DNA of 51,845 nt from Syntrophorhabdales bacterium (GCA_035541455.1 DATKNH010000069.1:1-51845); one strand, 5' to 3'. Numbered from the stretch's first letter, positions 1 to 8,072 are shown. Translations and numbers: made by a program. The notes: generated by a model from the sequence alone, not told the origin.

Positions 1-104
1 AGGTAGGTGACGACCGCTGCCGCAAGCGCAATCAAAACCCAGACCAGGGACTTCGTCTCCTGACCGGCGCCTGCCCGGGCCTTATTTTCAACAGCACTGC
101 TCAT
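1..104 (-). CDS. N-terminus of an unidentified membrane protein (truncated by window edge)
   Basis: Only the first 34 codons are inside the window. The ATG at 102-104 (read on the minus strand) is preceded by a strong GAGGAGG ribosome binding site. The peptide has a short polar start (MSSAVENKARAGAGQ) followed by a hydrophobic stretch (SLVWVLIALAAAVVTYL) that looks like the first membrane helix of a transporter. It is transcribed divergently from the IclR-type regulator at 344, which often controls its divergent neighbour. The family cannot be told from this fragment; a secondary carrier for an organic or aromatic acid would fit the setting but is a guess. Confidence 0.6.
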   Translation of the reverse strand, partial: MSSAVENKARAGAGQETKSLVWVLIALAAAVVTY

Positions 105-131
105 ATGCCCTCCTCTTTTCCTTAATATGCC

Positions 132-143
132 ATTTCATGAAAT
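132..143. promoter_or_regulatory. 12-bp perfect palindrome, possible regulator operator
   Basis: ATTTCATGAAAT reads identically on both strands. It lies in the expected 5' leader of the truncated minus-strand membrane gene, 28 bp from its start codon and downstream of its predicted promoter. IclR-family regulators bind short palindromes of this kind, so it is a candidate site for the divergent regulator at 344. Binding is inferred, not shown. Confidence 0.4.
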
Positions 144-175
144 TATTGTGCGCTCTCGCAGAGAAAATACCCCTA

Positions 176-205
176 ATGTTATAGGTCGCGGAAAATGGAT
201 GTCAA
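176..205 (-). promoter_or_regulatory. Sigma-70-like promoter for the truncated membrane gene
   Basis: On the minus strand a perfect TTGACA (200-205) is followed after 18 bp by TAACAT (176-181). Its -35 lies inside one arm of a 12-bp inverted repeat (200-211 and 261-272) whose other arm holds the -35 of the plus-strand promoter. Confidence 0.5.
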
Positions 206-266
206 GAAAAAGTGTGATCCTGTCTTCCAAGTCCTTCCTGTTCTGGATTCATGCTCCATATTTTTC

Positions 267-295
267 TTGACACTGCCATTTGCTGGTGCCATACT
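267..295 (+). promoter_or_regulatory. Sigma-70-like promoter of the IclR regulator gene
   Basis: A perfect TTGACA (267-272) is followed by a 17-bp spacer and CATACT (290-295). Transcription would start near 302, inside the 16-bp palindrome at 298-313, which suggests autorepression. Confidence 0.6.
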
Positions 296-297
296 CC

Positions 298-313
298 TTT
301 CAGTATACTGAAA
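298..313. promoter_or_regulatory. 16-bp perfect palindrome over the predicted transcription start
   Basis: TTTCAGTATACTGAAA is fully self-complementary and covers the predicted start site of the IclR gene. A repressor bound here would block the promoter directly. The first and last bases beyond it do not pair, so 16 bp is the full extent. Confidence 0.6.
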
Positions 314-343
314 CTTAGTTTATATATGTGAACTTGTTTTGCT

Positions 344-1132
344 ATGGCAACCGTCAAATCCGCTGACAGGGTAACCCAGATACTCGAGGCTGTCGGGTCC
401 AGAGATCAAGGTCTGACCCACAGTCAACTTTCCATGAACCTCAAAATCCCGAAGGGCAGCCTCTCTCTGCTTCTGTCCAACCTTGTTCAGCGTGATTACC
501 TCGCGTTCGACGGCTCGAGCAAGACCTATAGCTTCGGGCCGAAACTTCTTGTTCTTGCGGGGCGCTATCTTTCCCATCTCGATATTGTACATGCCGGCAG
601 ACCAATCCTGCGCGAGCTCGTGCAACAGATCAACGAAGATGCCGAACTCGCCATTATGAAGGGGCTTGAAATCCTCTTTGTTTGTAAAGAAGAGTGCTCG
701 CATCCCCTGAAGTTCTCGGTTGAGATCGGTGACCGCGCACCCATGTACGCCACTGGTGCGGGGAAAGCCATTCTGGCGCATCTTTCGGAGGATGATCTCT
801 CCCGGTATGTATCGGCGGTAAAGCTGTCCTCGACGACAAGGAACACTATAACCGATCGTGCGCTCCTGATGCGCGAGCTTCGGAACGTACGGACAAGAGG
901 GTTTGCGTACAGTCGTGAGGAATATCAGCAGGGTGTCAGCGCAATCGCCGCGCCTGTTTTCAATTTCTATGGGGATGTAGCAGGTTCCGTCACGGTTACC
1001 ATGCCGAGCATCAGGTTTAATGCCGGACAGAAGCGTTTTATCGAACCGCACTTGCGCAATGCCGCGGCCCATATTTCGCGGCAGCTCGGATTTGAACCGT
1101 GCGCCGACAAATCCAACCGTAAGGAAAGATGA
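344..1132 (+). CDS. IclR-family transcriptional regulator
   Basis: A 262-residue protein of normal IclR length. Residues about 4-60 form the winged helix-turn-helix (GLTHSQLSMNLKIPKGSLSLLL), and residues about 75-250 form the effector-binding domain with the typical ATGAGKAILA segment near 137-146 and a YSREEYQQGVSAIAAPVF-like core. Such regulators sense small aromatic or organic acids and often control a divergent catabolic or transport operon. The ATG at 344 lacks a clear Shine-Dalgarno. It is flanked upstream by a divergent membrane gene and downstream by the aryl-CoA ligase operon, so either or both may be its targets. The effector is unknown. Confidence 0.9.
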   Translation: MATVKSADRVTQILEAVGSRDQGLTHSQLSMNLKIPKGSLSLLLSNLVQRDYLAFDGSSKTYSFGPKLLVLAGRYLSHLDIVHAGRPILRELVQQINEDAELAIMKGLEILFVCKEECSHPLKFSVEIGDRAPMYATGAGKAILAHLSEDDLSRYVSAVKLSSTTRNTITDRALLMRELRNVRTRGFAYSREEYQQGVSAIAAPVFNFYGDVAGSVTVTMPSIRFNAGQKRFIEPHLRNAAAHISRQLGFEPCADKSNRKER

Positions 1133-1521
1133 GCCAATTTTACATATTACACAAATATGGAGTTCATAAGCAGTTTGGTAGAACCGGCATCACAAGGAAA
1201 GAAATAACGTCTAGCCTTTGCGCTCGCGGCGCAAGCTTCGCTCGGAACTGGCAGGACGGGTTTGATGTATATCGAGGCGCAAGGAATCGGACGAACCAAC
1301 TGCTTTCGCCGGGCACCCGCGGTCACCAGAACCTGCATTCGCGGGTGGCAAACACCGAGGAGTCACGATGACGCAGCGTGCGACCCGCGAAGAAAATTGG
1401 CGGCTTTCTATTTTTGAAGGTGGTCGCGAGTGCCCCGCTAAGTCAGAGAGTTGCGTGTTAGAATGGCCGCAAACTCTAGTCCTGGCAGCTCCGACGAACC
1501 GTTATTAACAAAGGAAGGGGG
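1133..1521 (+). promoter_or_regulatory. 389-bp gene-free leader with alternating hairpin arms upstream of the ligase operon
   Basis: No convincing gene is present. Three mutually complementary arms are visible: CACCCGCG (1314-1321), the middle arm TTCGCGGGTG (1338-1347) and ACCCGCGAA (1383-1391). The middle arm can pair with the left arm (8 bp) or the right arm (9 bp) but not both. A smaller hairpin, TTGCGC/GCGCAA, sits at 1218-1234. After the right arm the sequence runs into a pyrimidine-rich stretch ending in five T near 1412. The layout resembles an attenuator, but no function is established. A purine-rich ribosome binding site (AAGGAAGGGGG) precedes 1522. Confidence 0.35.
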
Positions 1522-3186
1522 ATGATGAATATGCCCATTGAAGGGTGCACACCTTATGCGAAGGAAGATATCGAAAAGTACGCAAGGATGCGCTGGTGGC
1601 TGGGAGAGACCTGGGGGGATCTCTTTAATAAGCACACGGATGTCTTTCCGGATAAGATCGGGCTCGTCGATCAGACAGGCCGCTGGACTAACAGGGAGAT
1701 TCGCACGGCTGTTGACAAACTCGCAATCGGCCTGATGAATATCGGAATCAAGCAGCGTGATCGTGTCTTTCTTCAACTCCCGAATTGGCACGAGTTCGTC
1801 TTTTCTTTTCTCGCCCTCCAGAAAATAGGGGCAATTATCGTCATCTTGATCCCGCGCCACAACCAGAGTGAAATCAATCACCTGAGTAAGCTCACCGAGC
1901 CAACGGCATGGATTCTGCCCTCGCAGTACGGCAAGATCGACTATCAACCGGTCATCGATGATGTGCTCAGGGAAAATGCTGGAATCAAGAATGTCATCCA
2001 GGTGAGAACAGGCGGCGCCACGAAGTATTATGCGTTAGAGAAACTGATGGAGCAGGCTGAGTTGACTCCATCTGCGCTGAAGGCTCTTGAGGAACGGCGG
2101 CCTGATCCTGACGAAGTCGCACAGATACTGCCCACGGGTGGCACTACAGGGCTCCCTAAGGTAAGCCCCCGGACTCATAACTGTTACATGAATAACGTGG
2201 AATACCATGGCTACCGGTGGGAGATAAGTAACCAGGATACAATCATGGTCATAACGCCTCTGGGCCACAACTTGAGCGTCCATTGGGGGATGGCGGCAGC
2301 GCTCTTCTTCCACGCGAAGCTGGTACTCCTCGATTCGGTTAAGCCCGAAGATATCTGCGAATGGGTGCAACGGGAGAAGGTAACCGCGATCCCCACAGTA
2401 CCCGCCCTGGTTGCCAGAGTGGTCCAAATGCCCGATCTCGCCAAATACAATCTAAGCTCTCTCAAGAAGATATCGGTGGGTGGCGCGCCCAGCACGCCTG
2501 AGCTGGTTAAGAGCGTCCACGATAAAATCGGTGCGCAGTTTGTCAACGGCTTCGGTTCTGTGGAAGGCACCTGCGCCAGTACAAAACTGGGCGACAGCAT
2601 CGATCTTATCTGCGGGAGCGTAGGCAAGGCTATCTGTCCGTATGATGAGCTGAAGATCGTAGACGCAGATGGGGGCGAACTTCCCATCGGTGTGGACGGC
2701 GAACTCGTCTCCAAGGGACCCGGCATCTTCACCGGCTACTTCAAATCCACAGCCGACAGGGCTCAGATGTTTACCGCAGATGGTTTTTTCAGAACAGGTG
2801 ATCAGGCAAAAAAAGATGCCGAGGGCAACATCTGGATCACAGGCCGTATCAAGGACATTATCATCCGGGGAGGAGAGAACATCAGCGCAGTCGAGATCGA
2901 AAGCCTGATGAGCGGTTTTCCGGGCCTTGTTGATTCTGCGGTGGTCGGAATGCCTGACAAGATACTGGGTGAAAGGACCTGCGCGTACGTCACGGTCAAG
3001 CCCGGGGCAAAAGTGGCGCTGGACGAGGTGGTTTCCTATCTGAAAGCCAAGGGCGCATCAGTCCTGCAACTGCCGGAGCGGATCGAGATAATCGATGAAA
3101 TACCCATGACCAAGGTAGGCAAAGTGGATAAGAAACTGCTCCGTGAAATCATAAAGAAGAAAATGGAGCAGGAAGGCAAGGCATAA
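1522..3186 (+). CDS. EntE-like aryl-acid AMP-forming CoA ligase
   Basis: A 554-residue ANL-superfamily adenylating enzyme. The phosphate-binding loop TGGTTGLPK is at 205-213, the NGFGSVEG (A5) motif lies mid-protein, the FFRTGD (A7) motif follows, and the catalytic lysine motif PMTKVGKVDKK near 528-538 puts Lys534 in position. The overall pattern resembles 2,3-dihydroxybenzoate-AMP ligase (EntE) and aryl-CoA ligases. Here there is no siderophore gene; the next three genes encode a molybdenum hydroxylase of the 4-hydroxybenzoyl-CoA reductase family, so activation of a hydroxybenzoate-type acid to its CoA thioester is the likely job. ATG at 1522 follows a strong purine-rich site; Met codons 2 and 4 are alternatives. 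Substrate is inferred. Confidence 0.85.
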   Translation: MMNMPIEGCTPYAKEDIEKYARMRWWLGETWGDLFNKHTDVFPDKIGLVDQTGRWTNREIRTAVDKLAIGLMNIGIKQRDRVFLQLPNWHEFVFSFLALQKIGAIIVILIPRHNQSEINHLSKLTEPTAWILPSQYGKIDYQPVIDDVLRENAGIKNVIQVRTGGATKYYALEKLMEQAELTPSALKALEERRPDPDEVAQILPTGGTTGLPKVSPRTHNCYMNNVEYHGYRWEISNQDTIMVITPLGHNLSVHWGMAAALFFHAKLVLLDSVKPEDICEWVQREKVTAIPTVPALVARVVQMPDLAKYNLSSLKKISVGGAPSTPELVKSVHDKIGAQFVNGFGSVEGTCASTKLGDSIDLICGSVGKAICPYDELKIVDADGGELPIGVDGELVSKGPGIFTGYFKSTADRAQMFTADGFFRTGDQAKKDAEGNIWITGRIKDIIIRGGENISAVEIESLMSGFPGLVDSAVVGMPDKILGERTCAYVTVKPGAKVALDEVVSYLKAKGASVLQLPERIEIIDEIPMTKVGKVDKKLLREIIKKKMEQEGKA

Positions 3187-3276
3187 GCGCAAGCTGTAGC
3201 GAACGTTACAATCTTGCGGTCAGGCGAATAAACCAGTCGTGTTTCATTGCGAGCGAAGCATTAAGAGGAGGAAAAG

Positions 3277-5580
3277 ATGCACAATGAAGAGTATGAAGTC
3301 GTAGGCAAACCCGTCGAGAGAACCGACGGCAGAGTAAAGGCAACCGGTAAGGCTAAATATGCGGGAGATTTGGTGGCGCCCGGCATGCTTTACGGTAAGC
3401 TGTTAAGGAGCCCTTTAGCCCACGCGGAAATTCTGAATATCGACACACGTAAGGCGAGCAGGCTTCCCGGCGTGAAAGCCATAATAACCGGAAAAGATTT
3501 TCCCGGCATTCCCTTTGGCACACGGGCCGACACAAGAGACCAGCTTCCCATGCCCGTCACCAAGGTGCATCACTTTGGCGAAGGTGTGGTTGCAGTGGCA
3601 GCAGTGGACGAGGATGCGGCTGAGGAAGCGCTCGATCTTATTAAGGTGGACTACGAGGAACTGCCCGTCGTTTTAACTGCGGAGGATGCTCTGGCGCCGG
3701 GCGCACCGCTGGTCAATGAATTCTGCAAGAGCAATATCGCCTACACCTCTGATTTTGTCTTCGGGGATCCGGAGGAGGGCTTCAGGCAATCGGATTATGT
3801 CAAAGAAGAAAAGTTCAGCTCACAACGGGTTGCTGTTGGCTTTATCGAACCGCACGCCTGCCTGGCAGAGGTAGATGCAACCGGCAGGGTGCTCCTGCAG
3901 GGATCGAAGCAGAGTCCCTATCCCACGTGGCGCCACATGTGCAGGGCATTGGATCTGCCCTTGTCTAAAATGCGCCTGGTGACACCCTTCGTGGGCGGCG
4001 CGTTCTCCGGCAAGCATGATCCCTTCGATGTGGATTTCGCAGCCGTGAAGCTGGCACAGATCACCAACAGACCGGTCAAGATCGTGCTCAATTACGATGA
4101 AGTGCTCGCCGGCTATCGCCAGCGCAATGCGATGAACGCAACGCTCAAGATGGGGCTCAAGAAAAGCGGAAAGATCATGGCGCTCAAAGCCGAGTGCGTG
4201 CTCGAAGGAGGCCCCATCGCAGGCATAGGACCGTTTAATATCTATTTCTTTGGTGCGTGGCTCAACCTTCCCTACAAGGTGCCTGCCATCGAATATCACG
4301 GCAAGCTGGTCTATTCCAACAGGGCGCCCTGCGGCACCGTGAGGGGACAGGAGATCGTGCTCGCCCAATACGCAGTCGACTCAATGATCGGCATCGTTGC
4401 CGAAGACCTCGGCATAGACCAGGTGGAGATCCGCGCCATCAATGCGATGACTGACAATTCTACAACCGCCAATGGCATCGTGGTCGACGTATCGGGACTT
4501 CCCGAATGCATAGACAAGGCTGCCGGGACGATCGGGTGGAAAGAGAGCAGAAAATCAAGGCCCAAGGGAAGAGGCATTGGTTTCAGCTGCGCGTCGCATC
4601 CTTCCGGTGTGCGCCTCGGCGGCCATTTCGGCTCTTCGGTCCTTCTCAAGCTGCAGGAGGACGGCAAGGTTATTCTTACGCACGGAGGCACCGAGATCGG
4701 TCAGGGCGCCAACACGGTATTCTGCCAAATGGCAGCCGAAGTCCTCGGCATTCCTTTCGAAGACGTGATTCAAGGACCAAGTGATTCTGACACAGCCATA
4801 CTCGATTCGGGCATGTTCTCCGACCGGTGTACCTTCTGGGACGGGAATGCTACTATTGCGGCTGCCAATGACCTCAAGCGCCAGCTCGCCGAAATCGCGG
4901 CGAAAGAGTTAAACGTGAATCCCGAAGATCTGGAATTCAAGAAGGGCCGCATCCATGTAAAGAGTGATTCAGCCAAAGGGATGGATATGCTGAAGGCAGT
5001 AAGGATTGCCTATTACGATATCGGCGCGCCACTCTATGGCCGCGGTTACTGGGCTGCCACAGATATTGATCTCGTAGACTGGAAGACAGGCCGCGGCAAC
5101 CTGGCGCATGGCATCGATTTTATAGCCACGGCAATAGAGATGGATGTGGACCGCGAGACAGGCCAGGTCAGGTTGATCAGAGCTGCTCACGGAGATGATG
5201 CCGGGCAGCCGATTCACCCGGTCATGCTCGAAGGTCAGGTAAACGGCGGGAGTGCCCACATGACAGGACACGCGCTTCTGGAAGACTCGCTCTACGATGA
5301 GAAGGGACGGATGCTCAACTTCACGTGGCGCGACTATAAACAGCCAACAGCCCTGGATGCGCCCGAATACATCGTGGAGCACGTACACACGCACGATCCT
5401 TACGGCCCCTTCGGTGCCAAGGGCGCGGGCGAAGCAAGCTCCTGTTCGAGCCTCGCGGCGATCGCCAATGGCGTCTACGATGCGGTCGGTGTACGCATCA
5501 GAGACCTGCCCATCACTCCTGAAAAGATTTTGGCAGCATTGAAAGAGAAAGATAAGAAGAATGAGAAGGGGGGAAAGTAA
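3277..5580 (+). CDS. Molybdenum hydroxylase large (molybdopterin-binding) subunit, 4-hydroxybenzoyl-CoA reductase/xanthine dehydrogenase family
   Basis: The 767-residue length is close to HcrA (about 770). The N-terminal domain carries the usual ATGKAKYAGD segment, the core has GGAFSGKHD and THGGTEIGQGANT cofactor motifs, and the C-terminal GAKGAGE at 713-719 provides the active-site glutamate (Glu719). These bind a monomeric molybdopterin cofactor and perform hydroxylation or, in HcrABC, reductive dehydroxylation at an aryl-CoA. There is no signal peptide, so it is cytoplasmic. It begins after an AGAGGAGG site and ends one base before the FAD-subunit ATG, so the three subunits are translationally coupled. 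The family is certain; the exact reaction is not, because the FAD subunit lacks a hallmark of true 4-hydroxybenzoyl-CoA reductase. Confidence 0.88.
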   Translation: MHNEEYEVVGKPVERTDGRVKATGKAKYAGDLVAPGMLYGKLLRSPLAHAEILNIDTRKASRLPGVKAIITGKDFPGIPFGTRADTRDQLPMPVTKVHHFGEGVVAVAAVDEDAAEEALDLIKVDYEELPVVLTAEDALAPGAPLVNEFCKSNIAYTSDFVFGDPEEGFRQSDYVKEEKFSSQRVAVGFIEPHACLAEVDATGRVLLQGSKQSPYPTWRHMCRALDLPLSKMRLVTPFVGGAFSGKHDPFDVDFAAVKLAQITNRPVKIVLNYDEVLAGYRQRNAMNATLKMGLKKSGKIMALKAECVLEGGPIAGIGPFNIYFFGAWLNLPYKVPAIEYHGKLVYSNRAPCGTVRGQEIVLAQYAVDSMIGIVAEDLGIDQVEIRAINAMTDNSTTANGIVVDVSGLPECIDKAAGTIGWKESRKSRPKGRGIGFSCASHPSGVRLGGHFGSSVLLKLQEDGKVILTHGGTEIGQGANTVFCQMAAEVLGIPFEDVIQGPSDSDTAILDSGMFSDRCTFWDGNATIAAANDLKRQLAEIAAKELNVNPEDLEFKKGRIHVKSDSAKGMDMLKAVRIAYYDIGAPLYGRGYWAATDIDLVDWKTGRGNLAHGIDFIATAIEMDVDRETGQVRLIRAAHGDDAGQPIHPVMLEGQVNGGSAHMTGHALLEDSLYDEKGRMLNFTWRDYKQPTALDAPEYIVEHVHTHDPYGPFGAKGAGEASSCSSLAAIANGVYDAVGVRIRDLPITPEKILAALKEKDKKNEKGGK

Positions 5581-6476
5581 TGTTTATCAGAAGACTACCC
5601 AAATTCGAATATCACACAGTGTCGTCGGTAGCGGAGGCACTTAAGCTCCTAAAAACCTATGGCACCAAAGCGAGAGTGCTCGCCGGCGGTACTGATCTGT
5701 TACTGGCCATGAAGAAGAGAGCGGTCACGCCTGAACATTTGATCAATATCAAGAATATAAAAGCCCTGAAAGGCATTTCGTACAACGAGAAGAAGGGGCT
5801 CAAGATAGGCGCACTCGTGACGTGCGCAGATCTCGAAGAATCTTCTCTCGTCCGCGAGAAAGCTCCTGCCCTCCGGGATGCGGCACTCGTCATGGCTTCT
5901 CCGCAAGTTAAGACATTGGCCACCATCGGGGGCAACATTTGCAGCGCCGTTCCATCCGCAGACACCGCACCGCCTTTGATTGTCATGGGCGCACAAGCCG
6001 TGCTTATCGGGCCCAAGGGCGAGCGCACGGTGCCCGTTGAAAAACTGTTCAAGGGTCCGGCGGAGACGAGGGTTGCAAGGAACGAGATCCTGGCGTACAT
6101 CCAGATTCCCAAACAGCCTGTCAACAGTTGCGCTGCCTATCTCAAGCTGATGCGGCGGGCTGCCCTTGACCTTGCCCTGGTGGGCGCCGCAGCCTACATC
6201 TGCCTTGACAAGGACAACAAGACTTGCAAAGAGGTGAGGATCGCACTGGGAGCCGTGGCACCGACACCTATACGAGCGCCGATGGCCGAAGAACTACTCA
6301 CCGGCAAGGAAATTACGGAAAGCGTGGTTGATGAGGCCGGCAAGGTAGCCGGCACCATCTGCAGTCCAATCAGTGATGTCCGGGCATCGCTCGGCTATCG
6401 GTGTGACATGGTCGAAGTCTTCACGAGGCGAGCGGTCATGGAAGCATTCAGACGCATCACAAATGGAACGAGGTAA
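5580..6476 (+). CDS. Molybdenum hydroxylase FAD-binding (medium) subunit
   Basis: 298 residues with the FAD motifs AGGTDL (35-40) and TIGGNI (115-120), as in xanthine dehydrogenase and CO dehydrogenase medium subunits. It passes electrons between the [2Fe-2S] subunit and its acceptor or donor. True 4-hydroxybenzoyl-CoA reductase beta subunits carry an extra loop of about 40 residues with four cysteines holding a [4Fe-4S] cluster; here only Cys121 lies in that area and no cysteine occurs between 122 and 183, so the loop is absent. Its start overlaps the last base of the large-subunit gene. The gene order large, FAD, Fe-S is normal for the family. Confidence 0.9.
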   Translation: MFIRRLPKFEYHTVSSVAEALKLLKTYGTKARVLAGGTDLLLAMKKRAVTPEHLINIKNIKALKGISYNEKKGLKIGALVTCADLEESSLVREKAPALRDAALVMASPQVKTLATIGGNICSAVPSADTAPPLIVMGAQAVLIGPKGERTVPVEKLFKGPAETRVARNEILAYIQIPKQPVNSCAAYLKLMRRAALDLALVGAAAYICLDKDNKTCKEVRIALGAVAPTPIRAPMAEELLTGKEITESVVDEAGKVAGTICSPISDVRASLGYRCDMVEVFTRRAVMEAFRRITNGTR

Positions 6477-6480
6477 AGCT

Positions 6481-6957
6481 ATGAAAAACAGAGTCGAGAT
6501 CACACTCAATGTTAATGGCGAAGAGTATCAGTTGGAGATTGAACCGCACCGGACCCTCGTTGAAGTTCTGCGCGAGACCCTTGGCTTCACAGGCACCAAG
6601 AAGTCGTGCAATGAAGGAGAATGCGGTGCGTGCACAGTCATCATGGATGGCAAACCGGTGGCATCCTGCCTGGTGCTTGCGCTCGATGCCCAGGGGAAAA
6701 AGATCCTGACCATCGAAGGACTTGCCAGGGGCGAGGAGCTTCATCCCCTTCAGGTAGCCTTCGTAAGAAAGGGAGGCATACAGTGCGGCTTCTGTACGCC
6801 CGGCATGATCATGTCGGCCAAAGCCCTTTTGGACAAGAACCCGAAGCCCACGACCACTGACGTGAGAAAAGCAATCTCGGGTAATCTCTGCCGGTGCACC
6901 GGGTATCAGCAGATTGTGGATGCGGTAATAAGCGCCGCTTATGAAATGCAGAAATGA
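6481..6957 (+). CDS. Molybdenum hydroxylase [2Fe-2S] (small) subunit
   Basis: 158 residues. The N-terminal plant-type ferredoxin domain holds Cys43, Cys48, Cys51 and Cys63 (CNEGECGAC motif) and the C-terminal helical domain holds Cys102, Cys105, Cys137 and Cys139 (CGFCTPG and CRCTGY), the standard eight ligands for two [2Fe-2S] clusters. The ATG at 6481 follows a GAGGTAAAG site four bases past the FAD-subunit stop. An in-frame ATG upstream at 6373 would add 36 unrelated residues overlapping the FAD gene and is rejected. It completes the three-subunit enzyme and ends the plus-strand operon. Confidence 0.93.
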   Translation: MKNRVEITLNVNGEEYQLEIEPHRTLVEVLRETLGFTGTKKSCNEGECGACTVIMDGKPVASCLVLALDAQGKKILTIEGLARGEELHPLQVAFVRKGGIQCGFCTPGMIMSAKALLDKNPKPTTTDVRKAISGNLCRCTGYQQIVDAVISAAYEMQK

Positions 6958-7075
6958 AAAGGCAAAAAATTGAATTTTATCGCAGATGTGCTCAGATGAA
7001 GGCAGAAGAGATGTAAGCAGATGAGTATGTGTGTGACGCTTCGCGAGTGATTTACCCCACCGGGGGCGTTGAAGA

Positions 7076-7112
7076 TTGGCCGGAGACGCCGCTTTATCAC
7101 AGCTCCGGCCAA
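7076..7112. terminator. 10-bp inverted repeat between convergent operons, possible terminator
   Basis: TTGGCCGGAG (7076-7085) and CTCCGGCCAA (7103-7112) are exact complements around a 17-base loop. It sits between the 3' ends of the plus-strand hydroxylase operon and the minus-strand TorD operon. No strong T-tract follows on either strand, so termination is uncertain. The rest of 6958-7176 holds degenerate repeated words (ATCGCAG, CTTATC) and no gene. Confidence 0.35.
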
Positions 7113-7176
7113 AGAAAAACCATCCACCTTATCGCAGTTCTTATCAGCTCTTATCTGTGGTAAGAAGCTCTGGTGT

Positions 7177-7860
7177 TCAAGCCCTGCGAACAACGCTCTC
7201 CAGCCATTTTTTTTCAGTACGTATGTAAGCATTGAGGATGAGTGCGAAGCCGCGAAAGAAATCTGTGGACGCATGTTTTTTCACTGCGCTGCAGAATTCC
7301 GAAATCCAGCTTCCCAGATGCACCCTGAGAAACTCCTCCTCCAGCGCAAGCACCGAGGCGATCGTTTCCCCGGCAGCGTTTTTCAAACGTAAGTTTTCTT
7401 CCCGAAGGCAGAGCTGTCTCATGAAGTCCAGTTCTACGCAAAGGTAGTCGACTGAATCCTTATTTGTTTCATCGGGCAGCAATGCTGCTTTGCGATAGAA
7501 TCGCTTGACCCCCAGCACAGAGTGCTCGAAGGCCCTGCCCTTCTTGTACAGTCCCTCATAGGGAGGCTTCATGTCAGTGTGGCCTGTGCCTCTCATAATC
7601 CTGGTCCGATCAACGGCTAAGTCTGTGAGCACATCTTCATCCGCTCTATCCCGTATATGGAAGCGATACTGACTAATCAGCTCCAATCCCGCGCCAAAAC
7701 CCTCCTCACCCAACCGCGAATAACTTTCGAGCATCCGCTGAAACTCACCATCTCTGATCTTTGCGAGAAGAAGCTGACCCGGTAGAAGCTCAAAAACAGC
7801 TACCAGGAGCTGGTAGAAGGCGGCCCTTCCTGACGCGATATCATATAAATTTGTCTTCAC
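7177..7860 (-). CDS. TorD/DmsD-family molybdoenzyme maturation chaperone
   Basis: 227 residues, mostly helical by composition. The family signatures PPYEGLY (99-105) and DYLCVELDFM (138-147), and a late EEEFLRVHLGSWISEFC helix, are clear. TorD-type chaperones bind the molybdoenzyme catalytic subunit and hold it until the bis-MGD cofactor is inserted. It is the last gene of the operon encoding the catalytic subunit, ferredoxin and NrfD anchor, from which it is separated by about 210 bp with a repeat. The start is a GTG at 7858-7860 with no good ribosome binding site, so the exact start is uncertain. Confidence 0.85.
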   Translation of the reverse strand: MKTNLYDIASGRAAFYQLLVAVFELLPGQLLLAKIRDGEFQRMLESYSRLGEEGFGAGLELISQYRFHIRDRADEDVLTDLAVDRTRIMRGTGHTDMKPPYEGLYKKGRAFEHSVLGVKRFYRKAALLPDETNKDSVDYLCVELDFMRQLCLREENLRLKNAAGETIASVLALEEEFLRVHLGSWISEFCSAVKKHASTDFFRGFALILNAYIRTEKKWLESVVRRA

Positions 7861-7938
7861 GTGTATATCTTTTGGGTGCCCGTCTAGTGCGCACCAGGGG
7901 TTAGTCTCTTACAGGCTGTGACTCAAATTCGAATATCT

Positions 7939-8034
7939 AAATCCTAAACAAGTTCCAATATCAAGTGCCCCAAACCTGGAAGTCCGAGATGCATTACGTT
8001 TTTAATTTTCATCATTCGATATTGTTTAGGATTT
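7939..8034. repeat. Intergenic inverted repeat between NrfD and TorD genes
   Basis: AAATCCTAAACAA (7939-7951) and TTGTTTAGGATTT (8022-8034) are exact 13-bp complements. Around them are echoing words such as CCAATATC (7955-7962) and GATATTGG (8036-8043). The tract fills most of the 212-bp gap 7861-8072, contains no gene, and would fold into a long imperfect hairpin in the operon transcript. Confidence 0.55.
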
Positions 8035-8072
8035 CGATATTGGGACTTGGAATTTGTCGTCCGGGCCGCCTC

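Noticed and set aside
320-1072. 250-residue minus-strand reading frame across the IclR gene
   Set aside because: It is antisense to a clear IclR-family gene and shows no domain.
1129-1371. 80-residue reading frame overlapping the IclR stop codon
   Set aside because: Its composition looks random, it has no recognisable domain or good ribosome binding site, and it runs through the hairpin-rich ligase leader.
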